DNA of 64,000 nucleotides. Origin: Paenibacillus terricola (lineage in GTDB: Bacteria; Bacillota; Bacilli; Paenibacillales; Paenibacillaceae). Location: NCBI RefSeq assembly GCF_014779765.1, contig NZ_JACXZA010000005.1, positions 433,013 through 497,012 of the forward strand, in the 5' to 3' direction. The position numbers and the translations under genes were made by a program. Below are positions 9,515 through 19,193 of the stretch, piece by piece. The notes under the pieces were generated by a model that worked only from the letters and a program-made list of their open reading frames with translations, ran no database searches and was not told the DNA's origin. Positions within the stretch are counted from its first letter, which is position 1; the number at the start of each line of letters is the position of its first letter.

Positions 9515-11268
9515 TCCGTTGCTCCTCCTTGCCCTTCATCACTTGACAGTCGGATATGGAACGTTCGATCGTACGGAGTAAGTAAATTAACGATCAACGT
9601 CTTACAATCGGAAGGCAGCGGTACATTGCGTATCGACTTGGCCATATGCTCATGCGCGCCGCCATCCAGCTCGATCCAATCCCCGCCTGACGCGTAGCGA
9701 ACCGTTCCGTCCTTCCACCACTGCGTGCCGATATCCGCCTTCTCCAATTCGCCGCCTTGGAACTCGCCGTCGCGACCGAATACGAATGAAATTTGCGTAA
9801 GCAGCGGATCTGGCTTCTGACACACGACGCGAAGCGTATAGCCATCTGCCGTCCGCCTCAGTTCTACACCGACGCGATGCCCTTGCAGATGCGTGACCTC
9901 ACGAAGCTGATGCGGCAGCAGGTACCAAGGACTGACCGACTCGCTCGCCGACTGCGGGAGCTGATTCGAGGGAATCGGCGCATAGTAGCCCTTAGACTCC
10001 ACCCCGAACATCCGATAGCCATCTTCCAGCTCCTCCATGCCATTCATCTTGACGTAGCCTGGCTCGAACGATGAACCAACCCCAACTGCCAGCAGTTTCG
10101 CCTGCCCATGCCGCAATGCGAAGAAGGCATTCGTCTCAGCCATGACCGTCGTGCTCGTGATGCCAGAACGTTCCCTTGCGACCGGTGCGCCGAATTCGGG
10201 ATGAAGTCGGCTGTGGTAGATGCGCCCGCCATGCCCCGCTCTGGCCATCTCGGCAAGATAATGCTCGCGCGAGAAGTCGCCGTTAATGATCACTCGGTAC
10301 TCCTCAGGCAGCGGCCCCGGCTCAACAGACCCATCAAGCAGTTCCGGCCGAAGCAAGCAGCCCAGCAGGCTGTTGTTCGGTCCGGCGCCAGGATGATCCA
10401 ACGCCTCGCCCGCCAGCTTCGCGAGCGCAGCAAAGAACGGATCGCGATCCTGGCTTGCCATCAGCAGGCTGACAAAGTGATAGCTCGACATATCGAACTT
10501 GCTGCCGAAGTCTTGACGTCCGGAATAGTCGGTCACGACCTCGCCGTCTGGATGAATGAGATAAGCCATCATTCGGAGGTTGCGGCGTACCGGCTCCAGC
10601 AGCTCAGGACGATCGAACAGCTCCGCCGCATGATAAAGCATGACATCGCTAACGCCGTTATAGATGCCGTTGCTCCGCTCCGTCCATTCGCCGTCCGGCG
10701 TCAGATCGATGCCCTCTGCTAGCCACTGCTCAGCTCTTTCCTTCAATTCCGGCTCACCCGTAAGCTGGTAGAGGAAGCCGAGTGCCGCCGACAATACCCA
10801 GCGATGGTTCGGCGTATGGCAGCCTCCGGTCGTCATTGCCGGAACCGCTCGCTCCAGAAACCGCCTCAGGTTCGTTCGCGTTTGAGCCAGCAGCTCCCAT
10901 TCTTGTCGATTCAGCAGCTCAAGCACTTGCGCAAGCCCGACGACGACGAAACCCGTGTCCGGAGGCGAATGCAAATTCGTCCAGCCCGGCGATATGGTAC
11001 CGTCGTCATGCTGGAAGCGCAGCATGAATGAAGAAGCAAGCTCCAGCCGTTCCAACATCGCCTCATCCCGATAGAAGCGAGAAGCCGGACTGGACAAAGC
11101 GCATGCCCAGAACGCCATTACCATCTGCGTCCCCGTATGGGTAGGCCATGCGATACCCGTATCGGCATCTGCAACGCCCCCGTAGAAACGATTCTCCTCG
11201 GCCAGTACTTGCCGGGCCATTCCTTCTGCTGCCCAATGATCATTGACGGCGATCAGCTTGTCGAACAT
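9511..11268 (-). CDS. Putative toroid-fold polysaccharide lyase-like protein
   Basis: I do not recognise a named family. The 585-aa product has an N-terminal ~300 residues of regularly spaced helices that look like an (alpha/alpha) toroid, containing PNHRW (about 154-157) and IYNGVSDVMLYHA (about 202-214). A beta-rich C-terminal half follows. This two-part layout, with Asn/His/Arg/Tyr residues in the helical part, resembles heparinase II/III-like and other toroid lyases. The next gene, joined by an ATGA overlap, is a hydrolase of lyase products, which supports that reading. I prefer the ATG at 11268 because AGAGGA lies 9 nt upstream; the frame is open to 11304. There is no signal peptide. Confidence 0.6.
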   Translation of the reverse strand: MFDKLIAVNDHWAAEGMARQVLAEENRFYGGVADADTGIAWPTHTGTQMVMAFWACALSSPASRFYRDEAMLERLELASSFMLRFQHDDGTISPGWTNLHSPPDTGFVVVGLAQVLELLNRQEWELLAQTRTNLRRFLERAVPAMTTGGCHTPNHRWVLSAALGFLYQLTGEPELKERAEQWLAEGIDLTPDGEWTERSNGIYNGVSDVMLYHAAELFDRPELLEPVRRNLRMMAYLIHPDGEVVTDYSGRQDFGSKFDMSSYHFVSLLMASQDRDPFFAALAKLAGEALDHPGAGPNNSLLGCLLRPELLDGSVEPGPLPEEYRVIINGDFSREHYLAEMARAGHGGRIYHSRLHPEFGAPVARERSGITSTTVMAETNAFFALRHGQAKLLAVGVGSSFEPGYVKMNGMEELEDGYRMFGVESKGYYAPIPSNQLPQSASESVSPWYLLPHQLREVTHLQGHRVGVELRRTADGYTLRVVCQKPDPLLTQISFVFGRDGEFQGGELEKADIGTQWWKDGTVRYASGGDWIELDGGAHEHMAKSIRNVPLPSDCKTLIVNLLTPYDRTFHIRLSSDEGQGGATE

Positions 11269-11323
11269 TTCGATCATTCCTCTCTGCATCCATGCTACAC
11301 GCACCGAGTAGCTCTATTTCCCT

Positions 11324-11353
11324 ATCATCTATTGATCTATCATTTATTGATCT
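11324..11353. repeat. Two-copy 15-bp tandem repeat
   Basis: ATCATCTATTGATCT is followed immediately by ATCATTTATTGATCT (one mismatch), in the ~95-nt spacer between the 222-aa protein gene and the lyase-like gene. Confidence 0.7.
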
Positions 11354-11362
11354 ACTATATTG

Positions 11363-12031
11363 TTATTCGCCAGGAAACAGCCGAATCTTCGCGAGCTCTC
11401 GCTCGATCCGAATTGGAATTTCCTCAAATAACGATTGCCACGGCACGAACAGCTCTTGCGGCCACTCGTAGTCATATTCCTCGAAAGTGTCATCCGGAAC
11501 GAACCGGAATCGATTGTACAAATAGAGACGCACTCTTGCATTGGTGTCCGCACTCGTCTCCGGCCGATTATCGAACCATTCGGGAAGCGTTAGGCCATCC
11601 AGCCCGGCATCCCGGTCCGTGCAGGTAAGATAGCCAGGCACTAGCTTGAACAACTCTGGCATCGGCGAGAATGCATGCTTGCCCGGCTGCGAATAAAGCC
11701 GCACCTGCGTGCCATCCAGATTGGATCGGTCCGGCAGCAGCGACTTCAAATATCGGCCGTGGAAGCTCGCTTCCGCGTCGCCCACTGTTCCGTCCTTATT
11801 GATATAAATCCACACATGCTCCAGTTCATAGAGATGTTGGATGTCATAGTCCCAGTAAATGGCGTACTCTAATACGTAGTCGATATCGGCGCTGTCGAAG
11901 GTGAACTTCCTGCGGAACGAAGGCGACTGATCGCCGTCCTTCAACTCCGTCACGCCAATTCGAACGGGATAGAACGGTTCCTTGCGGTCGAACAACAGCT
12001 TAGGCGCATACTTCAGCCAATTCTCGTTCAT
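11363..12031 (-). CDS. Conserved hypothetical, NPP1/Vps62-like pattern
   Basis: This is a 222-aa soluble protein without signal peptide. The opening WLKYAPKLLFDRKEPFYPVRIG, then YAIYWDYDIQHLYELEHVWIYINKDG and a C-terminal LFVPWQSLF, recall the NPP1/Vps62-type beta-fold: a 'YAP-L-FD--E-Y-P' start and a 'YW-YD--H---EHVW' centre. That resemblance is weak and by eye. It follows the isomerase stop by 4 nt, and its AGAGG site overlaps the end of that gene, so it is co-translated with the sugar cluster. A sugar-binding or hydrolytic role would fit the context, but nothing in the sequence proves one. Confidence 0.55.
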   Translation of the reverse strand: MNENWLKYAPKLLFDRKEPFYPVRIGVTELKDGDQSPSFRRKFTFDSADIDYVLEYAIYWDYDIQHLYELEHVWIYINKDGTVGDAEASFHGRYLKSLLPDRSNLDGTQVRLYSQPGKHAFSPMPELFKLVPGYLTCTDRDAGLDGLTLPEWFDNRPETSADTNARVRLYLYNRFRFVPDDTFEEYDYEWPQELFVPWQSLFEEIPIRIERELAKIRLFPGE

Positions 12032-12035
12032 ATCC

Positions 12036-12986
12036 TTATACCTCTAGCGCAGCAAGCTTAGAGAGCAGCTTGTCGTGGCTCTCTTCGATTTCCTCTGCCG
12101 TGCAGGCAGCCTTCAGTTCATATACCTTGACCGGCGCTGCGGCGATAATCGGAAGGAAACGATCGAAATACTCATTGTCTCCGCTGTGCACATAAGGGCA
12201 CCAATGGTCCGACAGGCCAACCGTTTCGTGAATGTGAATGCCAACAACACGATCCTTAATGAGCGGTATGTCCGCTGCATTGTCGTACAAGCCCATTCGT
12301 TCCATCATCATGCCGTGGCCAAAATCGTACCACAGCCCGACCGGCGCATCTGGCAGTCTATCGAAAATCGTACGTGCCTCGCGCAGCGTCGGCATCTGGT
12401 AACAGCGCGAACGCGTCTCGATGCCGATGGATACGTCCCAACCCTTCGCAGCAATACGGTCGCATACTTCTTCAAGGCTGTTGCCGATTCGCTCCAGGTA
12501 ATGCCCGTTCAATGACTCGCGGCGTTCGATCATCTCGGACCATAGCTGACGATAGGCGTCGGAATCCTTGCCCTGTTCGTGATAAATCCCTTTAAGCGCC
12601 TGGTCGATGTTGTAATCGAACGGCACCTCGCCGGGATGGACGACAACAGCCTTCGCGCCGTAACGATGTGCGTATTCAGCCGAGCGGAGCAGCAATTCGA
12701 TCGACCGCCGGCGCTTCTCCTCATCATCGAAGCCAAGCAGTACGGAATCCGTGCCGTAATCGGGATCGGGTACGTGAGGAAATGTATTGTGAACACTTGA
12801 TACGCCGATCTCGCCACGTTCGATCATAGGTTCGATCGTCGAGAGCAATTCGTCGTTCACGTTATAATTAAGCTCGACATAACGGAAGCCAAGCTCCTTA
12901 ATTTCTTGAATCATACTGCTGCCGACGGTATGTCGTTTAATATTCCAGCAGGTCGAGAACGAATAAATCCCTTTGTCTTTTCCCAT
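12036..12986 (-). CDS. Sugar phosphate isomerase/epimerase family (TIM barrel)
   Basis: The 316-aa AP-endonuclease-2-like TIM barrel has metal ligands in the expected places: IGIET (Glu), WYDFGH (Asp and His), GIHIHE (His) and VYELK (Glu). Members isomerise or epimerise keto-sugars and keto-polyols. The gene lies between the ABC permease genes and the lyase-like gene, so it likely processes the imported sugar. ATG follows CAGGAGG. The substrate is unknown. Confidence 0.82.
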   Translation of the reverse strand: MGKDKGIYSFSTCWNIKRHTVGSSMIQEIKELGFRYVELNYNVNDELLSTIEPMIERGEIGVSSVHNTFPHVPDPDYGTDSVLLGFDDEEKRRRSIELLLRSAEYAHRYGAKAVVVHPGEVPFDYNIDQALKGIYHEQGKDSDAYRQLWSEMIERRESLNGHYLERIGNSLEEVCDRIAAKGWDVSIGIETRSRCYQMPTLREARTIFDRLPDAPVGLWYDFGHGMMMERMGLYDNAADIPLIKDRVVGIHIHETVGLSDHWCPYVHSGDNEYFDRFLPIIAAAPVKVYELKAACTAEEIEESHDKLLSKLAALEV

Positions 12987-13078
12987 AAGTGCCTCCTGTA
13001 TATGGCGGCGGCCTGTTAGGGGGCTGGCTCTTCCTATTCTTTAGGTACTTCCAAGCCGCCCTGTATGGCTTTCAGCCG

Positions 13079-13954
13079 CTATCCTTTCACTGCACCCAGC
13101 ATGACGCCGCTGACAAAATAACGCTGCAGCCATGGATATACGATCAGAATAGGTACCGTCGCAAAAATGACGCTGGCTGCCTTCAAGCTTTCCGGCTGCA
13201 GCATGTGCTGGCCCGAAGCGCCCTCGAGCGACATAAGCTGACTCACCATGTTGTTCTGCACAAGCTGATACAACTTCAACTGCAGCGGATACAACTCTGG
13301 ACTCGTGATGTACATCAGCGTGTCTGTGAACGCATTCCAGCGGCCGACTGCGTAGAAGAGGCTCAACGTTGCCAATACAGGCAGCGACAGCGGTACGATA
13401 ATGCTGATGAGCGTACGGAAGTAGGAGCTTCCGTCGATCTGAGCGGACTCCTCCAGACTATCGGGAATGTTCTGGAAGAACGTAATCAGAATAATCAGAT
13501 AGAACGGGCTAATGAGCCCCGGCAGCACAAGTGCCCATATCGAATCGAGCAAGTGCAAGTTCCGTACAAGAATATATTCCGGAATAATGCCGCCGCTGAA
13601 GAACATTGTAATGATGATGAAGAACATGACCGACTTGCGTCCGCGAAGCGACGTCTTCGAGAGCGGGTAAGCCGCCGCGATCGTCATCGAGATACATAGC
13701 ACAGTGAACAGTGCCGTGAGCATCACCGTAAAACCAAGCGAGCGGATCATGGAGGAATCCGAGATGACCTGCGAATATGCGCTCCAATTGATCTCGATTG
13801 GTATTATGCTGACCTCGCCGGACATAATGGAACGAGCTGAGCTAAGCGAAATTGCGATTATATGAAGAAACGGAGCTAAACACAGCAGCACGAAAACTAA
13901 TAAAAGAATGAGGTTGACCGCATCAAACATGCGGCCTGCGTGGCGATCGTTCAT
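13079..13954 (-). CDS. Carbohydrate ABC transporter permease (LplC/YtcP-like)
   Basis: The 291-aa integral membrane protein has six predicted transmembrane segments and the binding-protein-dependent permease EAA-type loop around SLEESAQIDGSSYFRTLISIIVP. The C-terminus YFVSGVMLGAVKG is typical of the LplC branch of CUT1 permeases. It follows the LplB-type permease by about 67 nt. No ATPase gene is present, as is usual for this branch, which uses a shared MsmX-type ATPase encoded elsewhere. Confidence 0.92.
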   Translation of the reverse strand: MNDRHAGRMFDAVNLILLLVFVLLCLAPFLHIIAISLSSARSIMSGEVSIIPIEINWSAYSQVISDSSMIRSLGFTVMLTALFTVLCISMTIAAAYPLSKTSLRGRKSVMFFIIITMFFSGGIIPEYILVRNLHLLDSIWALVLPGLISPFYLIILITFFQNIPDSLEESAQIDGSSYFRTLISIIVPLSLPVLATLSLFYAVGRWNAFTDTLMYITSPELYPLQLKLYQLVQNNMVSQLMSLEGASGQHMLQPESLKAASVIFATVPILIVYPWLQRYFVSGVMLGAVKG

Positions 13955-14021
13955 GTCGTTCGCTCCTTTCTTAATGTTCGAGAGCCAAGGCGACTCTTAC
14001 ATTCTGAGGACGAAGGATGCC

Positions 14022-14933
14022 TTACAGAATGCTCTGGTCTGCCAGCTTCTTGGACGCATAGTTGGCGCCAAGGACGAATACGAGACCAACAACAGCTTGG
14101 AACAAACCAACAACCGTCGCAATCGTATATTGGCCGGATTCAATACCAACTCGGTAAACGAACGTACTTAATACGTCGGAATAGTCCCGTACAGAAGTGT
14201 TGCCGATAATATAAGGACGTTCAAAGCCAATTGCAATCATATGGCCGAGGTTGATAATAAGAAGCGTAACGATCGTAGGCTTCAAGCTCGGCAATGTAAT
14301 GCTCCAAATTTTGCGGAAACGTCCGGCGCCATCCACATCTGCCGCTTCGAACAGTTCCCGGTTAATGCCTGTAAGCGCTGCCAAGTAGATGATCGTTCCC
14401 CAACCTGCGCTTTGCCAAACCCCAACAACCAGATAAGTGATCAGCCAATCGCTCTTGTCTGTAAGGAATGGAATGGCATCAAAGCCCATTGCCGTTACGA
14501 TATTGTTGATCATGCCGGACTGCGTGCCGAACACCTGATAAACAATGCCGCCGATAATAACCCAGGAAATAAAGTGCGGAATGTACAGAATCGTTTGCGA
14601 GAGCTTCTTGAACCAAGTGATCTTTAACTCATACAGCATAACTGCGAGAATGAGCGGCGCCGGGAAGGACACCAGCAGGTCCAGAAAATTCAACATCAAT
14701 GTATTGCGCAGCGTCTTAATGAAATCCGGCATCGCGAACACTTCGCGGAAGGCGTCGAGCCCGATCCATTTGCTGCCGTTAATGCCTTGGAAGAAGTTGA
14801 AGTCTTTGAAAGCGATAATGATGCCGTACATAGGCCCGTATTTGAATATGGCAAAATAGAGCACCGGCAGGAAGAGCAGCGCATATAGCTGCCAATATCT
14901 CTTGAAGTACAAGATCGCGTTCAACGCAATCAT
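14022..14933 (-). CDS. Carbohydrate ABC transporter permease (LplB-like)
   Basis: The protein (about 303 aa) has six transmembrane segments, an N-terminal FKYGPMYGIIIAFKDF typical of LplB permeases, and the EAA-type loop ELFEAADVDGAGRFRKIWSITLP. It pairs with the downstream LplC-type permease. The start is uncertain. ATG at 14933 sits directly after GGGAGG with no spacing; a TTG at 14924 has the same site at a better distance; the frame is open to 14951. Confidence 0.92.
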   Translation of the reverse strand: MIALNAILYFKRYWQLYALLFLPVLYFAIFKYGPMYGIIIAFKDFNFFQGINGSKWIGLDAFREVFAMPDFIKTLRNTLMLNFLDLLVSFPAPLILAVMLYELKITWFKKLSQTILYIPHFISWVIIGGIVYQVFGTQSGMINNIVTAMGFDAIPFLTDKSDWLITYLVVGVWQSAGWGTIIYLAALTGINRELFEAADVDGAGRFRKIWSITLPSLKPTIVTLLIINLGHMIAIGFERPYIIGNTSVRDYSDVLSTFVYRVGIESGQYTIATVVGLFQAVVGLVFVLGANYASKKLADQSIL

Positions 14934-14958
14934 CCTCCCTCTTGCTTGCAATGGTTCC

Positions 14959-14975
14959 CGGGCGAGGGGCGCCCG
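14959..14975 (-). other. Hairpin between binding-protein and permease genes
   Basis: CGGGCG (14959-14964) pairs perfectly with CGCCCG (14970-14975) around AGGGG. It has no T-run. Such stems after binding-protein genes commonly raise binding-protein mRNA levels relative to permease mRNA; that role is inferred. Confidence 0.5.
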
Positions 14976-15055
14976 CCATGGCTGAGATGCTTATCGCACC
15001 CGCGCATTCATGGCCTCACGTCCCTGCCCAGAAACATCAGGTATTGCCGCTTATA

Positions 15056-16681
15056 TTATTTCTTCATCGCTGCGTAAGCCGCCGTACGCTCGTCAATGAT
15101 CGCTTGGCCGCCGTTTGCAAGATATTCTTTGATCATTTGATCGTATGTGCTATCGAATTGATCCGGTTTCGACATCGCCAGTTTTACGATAATCTCGTTA
15201 AACTTGTCGAGCAGCGCCGTGCCATACTTCGCTTGCGCCTCGATTGGCTTGTCGAACAGAATTGGCTTGATCGTATCCGAACGGGAGATCGAAAGGGCTT
15301 TACGCGTATCTTCTTGGTACTTCTCAGGCATGCCGACAACGTAAGCTTCCACGTTCTTGTCCGCATCGCCGAGCTGCTTGCCGTTGGAGATAATCGTCAT
15401 GTCACCCGAGTTGTAGAGGCGGTTCTTCACATCGTCAGGCGCATCCAGCTTCATGACCGGAACGCCGTTCACGAGCGTGTGGTTCTCGCCTTCAACGCCG
15501 TTCTGCATCTTGAACAGATTGTCGCCCGATGCCATCCAGTCGAGATATTTGACCGCTTCAGCTGCATGCTTGCTCGCTTTCGGAATCATGATGTACATGC
15601 CGATTGGCGCATATTCCGGCTTCGGATGTTTGCCTTCCTCATTCGTGTAGACGTCTACAGCATTAAGAACTGCGTTTGCATTGTTCTTCTGAAGCGTTGC
15701 GTACATGCCGTCTGCGTAGTATGGGTTCATGTCGTCTTCGCTGAAGAAGCCGACCAGCCCTTTGGTCACATTTTCGCTCAGCTTCGTTTTGTCCTTATCC
15801 AAGCTGAAGTCTGGGCTCATAAGTCCTTCGTTATAAAGTTTGTTCATGAACGACATAGCGTCTTTGAAGCCAGGGAGCAGAATCGGATAATCGCGGGAGC
15901 CGAGTTGCTGCGTCAGCGTATAGCTCTGCTCTTCCGTCATCGGCTTAATGAACGACCAGATCAACGGCTCATATTGCGCCGGAGCGATCGACATGCCTAG
16001 CGGGATTACTTTGCCGCCTGTTTGGCCTGGGTCTTTCTCTTTGAATGCTTTCAACGTGTTGTAAAGCTCATCCGTCGTTTGCGGCACTGGCAGACCCAGT
16101 TTATCCAACCAGTCTTGGCGGATGAACGACGAGTATTTGCCCAAGTGCGAACGCTTCGCCGGAAGTCCGAATTGTTTGCCTTCCAATTGGCCGTAAGCCA
16201 GCGTATCTTCCGTCAGGAATTTCTTGAGGTTCGATCCATACTGATCGAGCAGCTCCGTCAGATCCGTTAAGCCGCCTTGCTGTGCGTATCGATAGAACGT
16301 GCCGGAATCGTATGTGAACACGATATCAGGAACATCGCTTCCGCTTGCCATAAGAACGTTCAGTTTGTTTACTTCTTCCGAACGAGGAACCGGAACGAAC
16401 TGTACATTAATGTTGTTTGGTTTGCCGAAGTTGTCTTGTACGAAATTCGTTAAATAGTTGTTCGTAATCGTACTGCCTTTAGGCGAGTTGCCGCGATCGA
16501 ACACCTCTACTTTTAATGTAGACGCCTTCGAGGACCCGCCATCCGTACTAGCGTTCGTGCCCGAATCGGTGTTGCTGCTGCCGCCGCCGCAAGCAGCCAA
16601 TACCATTGATGCTGCTACAGTCAGTGCAAGCGCTGCGCTTGCTTTTTTCTTGGAGCTTGCCTGCTTCAACTTCTGAACCAT
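15056..16681 (-). CDS. Extracellular carbohydrate-binding lipoprotein (LplA-like)
   Basis: This is the substrate-binding component of the ABC importer: 541 aa with an N-terminal lysine-rich region, hydrophobic core and lipobox LAAC (Cys near residue 33), then a Gly/Ser/Asp/Thr-rich linker (GGGSSNTDSGTNASTDGG). The size and features such as the GSDVPDIVF segment match the large LplA/YtcQ type of binding proteins. The start at 16681 is preceded by AAAGGGG; the frame is open to 16777 but that extension lacks a signal. It is transcribed first in the uptake operon, after the AraC-type regulator gene and its terminator. A cre-like site lies about 50 nt upstream. Confidence 0.93.
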   Translation of the reverse strand: MVQKLKQASSKKKASAALALTVAASMVLAACGGGSSNTDSGTNASTDGGSSKASTLKVEVFDRGNSPKGSTITNNYLTNFVQDNFGKPNNINVQFVPVPRSEEVNKLNVLMASGSDVPDIVFTYDSGTFYRYAQQGGLTDLTELLDQYGSNLKKFLTEDTLAYGQLEGKQFGLPAKRSHLGKYSSFIRQDWLDKLGLPVPQTTDELYNTLKAFKEKDPGQTGGKVIPLGMSIAPAQYEPLIWSFIKPMTEEQSYTLTQQLGSRDYPILLPGFKDAMSFMNKLYNEGLMSPDFSLDKDKTKLSENVTKGLVGFFSEDDMNPYYADGMYATLQKNNANAVLNAVDVYTNEEGKHPKPEYAPIGMYIMIPKASKHAAEAVKYLDWMASGDNLFKMQNGVEGENHTLVNGVPVMKLDAPDDVKNRLYNSGDMTIISNGKQLGDADKNVEAYVVGMPEKYQEDTRKALSISRSDTIKPILFDKPIEAQAKYGTALLDKFNEIIVKLAMSKPDQFDSTYDQMIKEYLANGGQAIIDERTAAYAAMKK

Positions 16682-16729
16682 GGTTACAACCCCTTTATGT
16701 GTTGTTAGTGCTCCCGGTTCGGTGCAACT

Positions 16730-16745
16730 TTGTAAACGCATCCAA
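16730..16745. promoter_or_regulatory. CcpA cre-like site upstream of the binding-protein gene
   Basis: TTGTAAACGCATCCAA fits the cre consensus WTGNAARCGNWWWCAW with one mismatch (position 13). It lies about 50 nt before the lipoprotein start codon, so catabolite repression of this sugar cluster is plausible. Confidence 0.5.
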
Positions 16746-16901
16746 AGCATCGTTAGCCGCCTCGTACCGGAATGCACTCAGTATGTCATGCTGTGATTGA
16801 CCGGGGCAATAAACTAGTTTCCTCGGAGCAAACCGATGAGCAGAACGTTGATTTGACGCGGTTTTCTGCCTACGGATACACTGTTTTCCCGATATAAACT
16901 A

Positions 16902-16928
16902 AAACTCGGGCGGCACTTGTCCGCCCGA
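16902..16928 (-). terminator. Intrinsic terminator after the AraC-type regulator gene
   Basis: TCGGGCGG (16906-16913) pairs with CCGCCCGA (16921-16928). On the minus strand the stem is followed by GTTTTAGTTTAT. It separates the regulator transcript from the binding-protein operon. Confidence 0.7.
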
Positions 16929-16961
16929 ATAAACTAATCTCCTAAACCGTATTCAAGCCAT

Positions 16962-19193
16962 TTACGCCTGTGGAACGGAAGGGCGCATTTTGAGCTTACG
17001 GAAATCGCCCGGCGTCACGCCGACCGTCCGTTTGAATACGCGTCCAAACGTAATCGAGTTAGCATACCCAACTTGAAGTGCAATATTTTGCACCGTTTCT
17101 TCCGTATCCGCAAGCAGACGCTCGGCATGCTGCATCCGAAGCTGCACGAGATAATCGACGAACTTCATATCGTACTCCAGCTTGAACAGATGGCTTGCGT
17201 ATTTGCCTGATATTTGGAACCGATCGCTAAGATGCTTGAGCGACAAGTCTGGATCTGCGAAATTCTCTTGAATATAGCCACGTATCTCGGTGACCATTGC
17301 TTTGTAGCTTTTCGTCTCGCTAACCGCGACATACGTGCGATAAATTTCTGTCATCCATTCGAGCAGCCGCGTCTCCATCTCGGCTAACGAACCCGCTGCG
17401 AGCAGACGTTTATGCCACGCCTCGGCTTGTTCTCCTTCAAAGCAGTCGCGCAAACTATCGGACAGCTCCTTCAGCTCGCGTCCTAGCATGCCAAACAACA
17501 GCTCAATTAATGAACGAATGTCCTCGTCTTTAGGTGCACTATTCTCCAGTTGGATAAACATAAAGTCCACTCGCTCCCGCCAGCTCTCATTAGCCAGACG
17601 GAATGCCCCTGCAATATCGGCGCACATCCCCATGTAATCGAACATTGTGGTCTGTCCTTCGCGAGGGAGACTATCCATAACCATAACGGCATTATGACCG
17701 ATCGCCAGTTGGTGCTCCATTGCGGATGACGCCGTCTTGAAGGCTTGGTCCAGCCCGCTCCAATGCGATTCGATGGCGCCGATCCCGAACGAAAGCGATA
17801 GATGCAGATGCTCCGCAACCCAATTACGCGCATTTGCAGCAGCGCTTCTCATCTGTTCCTTCATGGAGGAAGAGCCCGCCTCGTCAGGGGAACTTAGAAT
17901 GAATGCGATCGTATCCGGCGCAATCCACTCTCCCCAGCCATCCATTCCTTCGTTATGAGCCAACTCTTGGATCACATTGCCCAGCGCATACTTCAGCATG
18001 TTCTGCTCGGCTGGCGAATAGAGCTGCTGGAATTGTTCATGCCCATCTAGCCGTGCCAGCAGAACACCATACTGACCGGCATCGTCTGATATCTGATCCA
18101 GTCTGGCAACCCGTTGTTCCAGCCCTTCTGAACGGACGCCTCCGATCAAATCAAAGAACAGCTGGCGGCGTTGGATGAGCGTGCTTTCGCGCTGCTCTTT
18201 CTCATAGTCCATCGTCTGGTGAATCAGTTTCTCGAGTGTACGGTCAATCCGTGACAGGTCGTCCATCTGCATAGGTGCGCCATCACTGCGCAGCTGCAGT
18301 GTCTGAATCCGAGTCATCATCAACTGAATCGGTTTATAATTTCGGCGCGTAATCCAAATGATATAAACGATAGCGCCCGCGAATGTCACAATCGCCAGGA
18401 TCACCCAAACATAAGACACGACAGACACCCAGCCGAAGAGTTGGCCTGCTTGAATGCCGCTCTTGAACGTCCAGCCCAGCATATCGGACCGTACAGTCGT
18501 CAGCACCTTGCCATCGCCAGCCGAATCGGTACTGCTCGGATAAACCACGTTCCCTGCTCCATCCGTAATGTGCATGAATGACACGCTGTGGTTGGTCATG
18601 CTTCCGATCATTTTCTCGAGCTCGTACAAGTTCGCATTAATGACAATAAGCCCTGCATCGCCAAACGGCAAAGGTGCACGTTTGTACATGGATATAACTT
18701 CGACCGGCTTTGCGCCTGAATATTCCGCGTACGTCCGGCTTGGTGACCATCCGCGATTATCGAGATTAGCCATCGCCTTCTTGATGAACGCCTGATCTCC
18801 GAACGCCGACAGCTCTGTCTGACCGTTCTGCGTCAGAATGGCTCCGTCAGATTCGCGATATACATAGATCGACTGAATAAGTTCGTTGTTATCGATCATC
18901 GCGCGCAAGCTGCTGACGATCTCATACTTCGCATCGCGATTCGATTCACGATTCATAAAAGCAGAATAATTCACATTTTTAACAGCTTCACTTAATACCG
19001 TCATCTCCATCTCATGTACCGTTCGTTCGACGCTGTCAACCGTATAGCCGGTCGAAATCCGGTCCGCCTTCTCTGTCTCGGAACGTGATATTTCATTGAT
19101 GGCAATAAATGATAGGAACAAGATAATCGTGAACGTTAGAACTAGAATGGGGAAATAGGAAAACAGCAACCGAAAGTACCAATTACGCAGCAT
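16962..19193 (-). CDS. Membrane-bound AraC-family regulator with extracellular sensor (YesS-like)
   Basis: The 743-aa protein starts with a transmembrane helix (about residues 10-31), followed by a ~220-residue extracytoplasmic Cache-like sensor and a second transmembrane helix near 255-280. A cytoplasmic linker with a degenerate cyclase-like region follows. The C-terminal AraC/XylS double helix-turn-helix (last ~100 residues) has LSLKHLSDRFQISGKYASHLFK and QNIALQVGYANSITFGRVFKR. This layout is typical of the YesS/YtdP regulators that sit beside LplABC importers and polysaccharide-degrading genes, and it probably activates the adjacent cluster. ATG at 19193 follows AGGAGGG at 8 nt. The frame is open to 19244. 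Confidence 0.92.
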   Translation of the reverse strand: MLRNWYFRLLFSYFPILVLTFTIILFLSFIAINEISRSETEKADRISTGYTVDSVERTVHEMEMTVLSEAVKNVNYSAFMNRESNRDAKYEIVSSLRAMIDNNELIQSIYVYRESDGAILTQNGQTELSAFGDQAFIKKAMANLDNRGWSPSRTYAEYSGAKPVEVISMYKRAPLPFGDAGLIVINANLYELEKMIGSMTNHSVSFMHITDGAGNVVYPSSTDSAGDGKVLTTVRSDMLGWTFKSGIQAGQLFGWVSVVSYVWVILAIVTFAGAIVYIIWITRRNYKPIQLMMTRIQTLQLRSDGAPMQMDDLSRIDRTLEKLIHQTMDYEKEQRESTLIQRRQLFFDLIGGVRSEGLEQRVARLDQISDDAGQYGVLLARLDGHEQFQQLYSPAEQNMLKYALGNVIQELAHNEGMDGWGEWIAPDTIAFILSSPDEAGSSSMKEQMRSAAANARNWVAEHLHLSLSFGIGAIESHWSGLDQAFKTASSAMEHQLAIGHNAVMVMDSLPREGQTTMFDYMGMCADIAGAFRLANESWRERVDFMFIQLENSAPKDEDIRSLIELLFGMLGRELKELSDSLRDCFEGEQAEAWHKRLLAAGSLAEMETRLLEWMTEIYRTYVAVSETKSYKAMVTEIRGYIQENFADPDLSLKHLSDRFQISGKYASHLFKLEYDMKFVDYLVQLRMQHAERLLADTEETVQNIALQVGYANSITFGRVFKRTVGVTPGDFRKLKMRPSVPQA

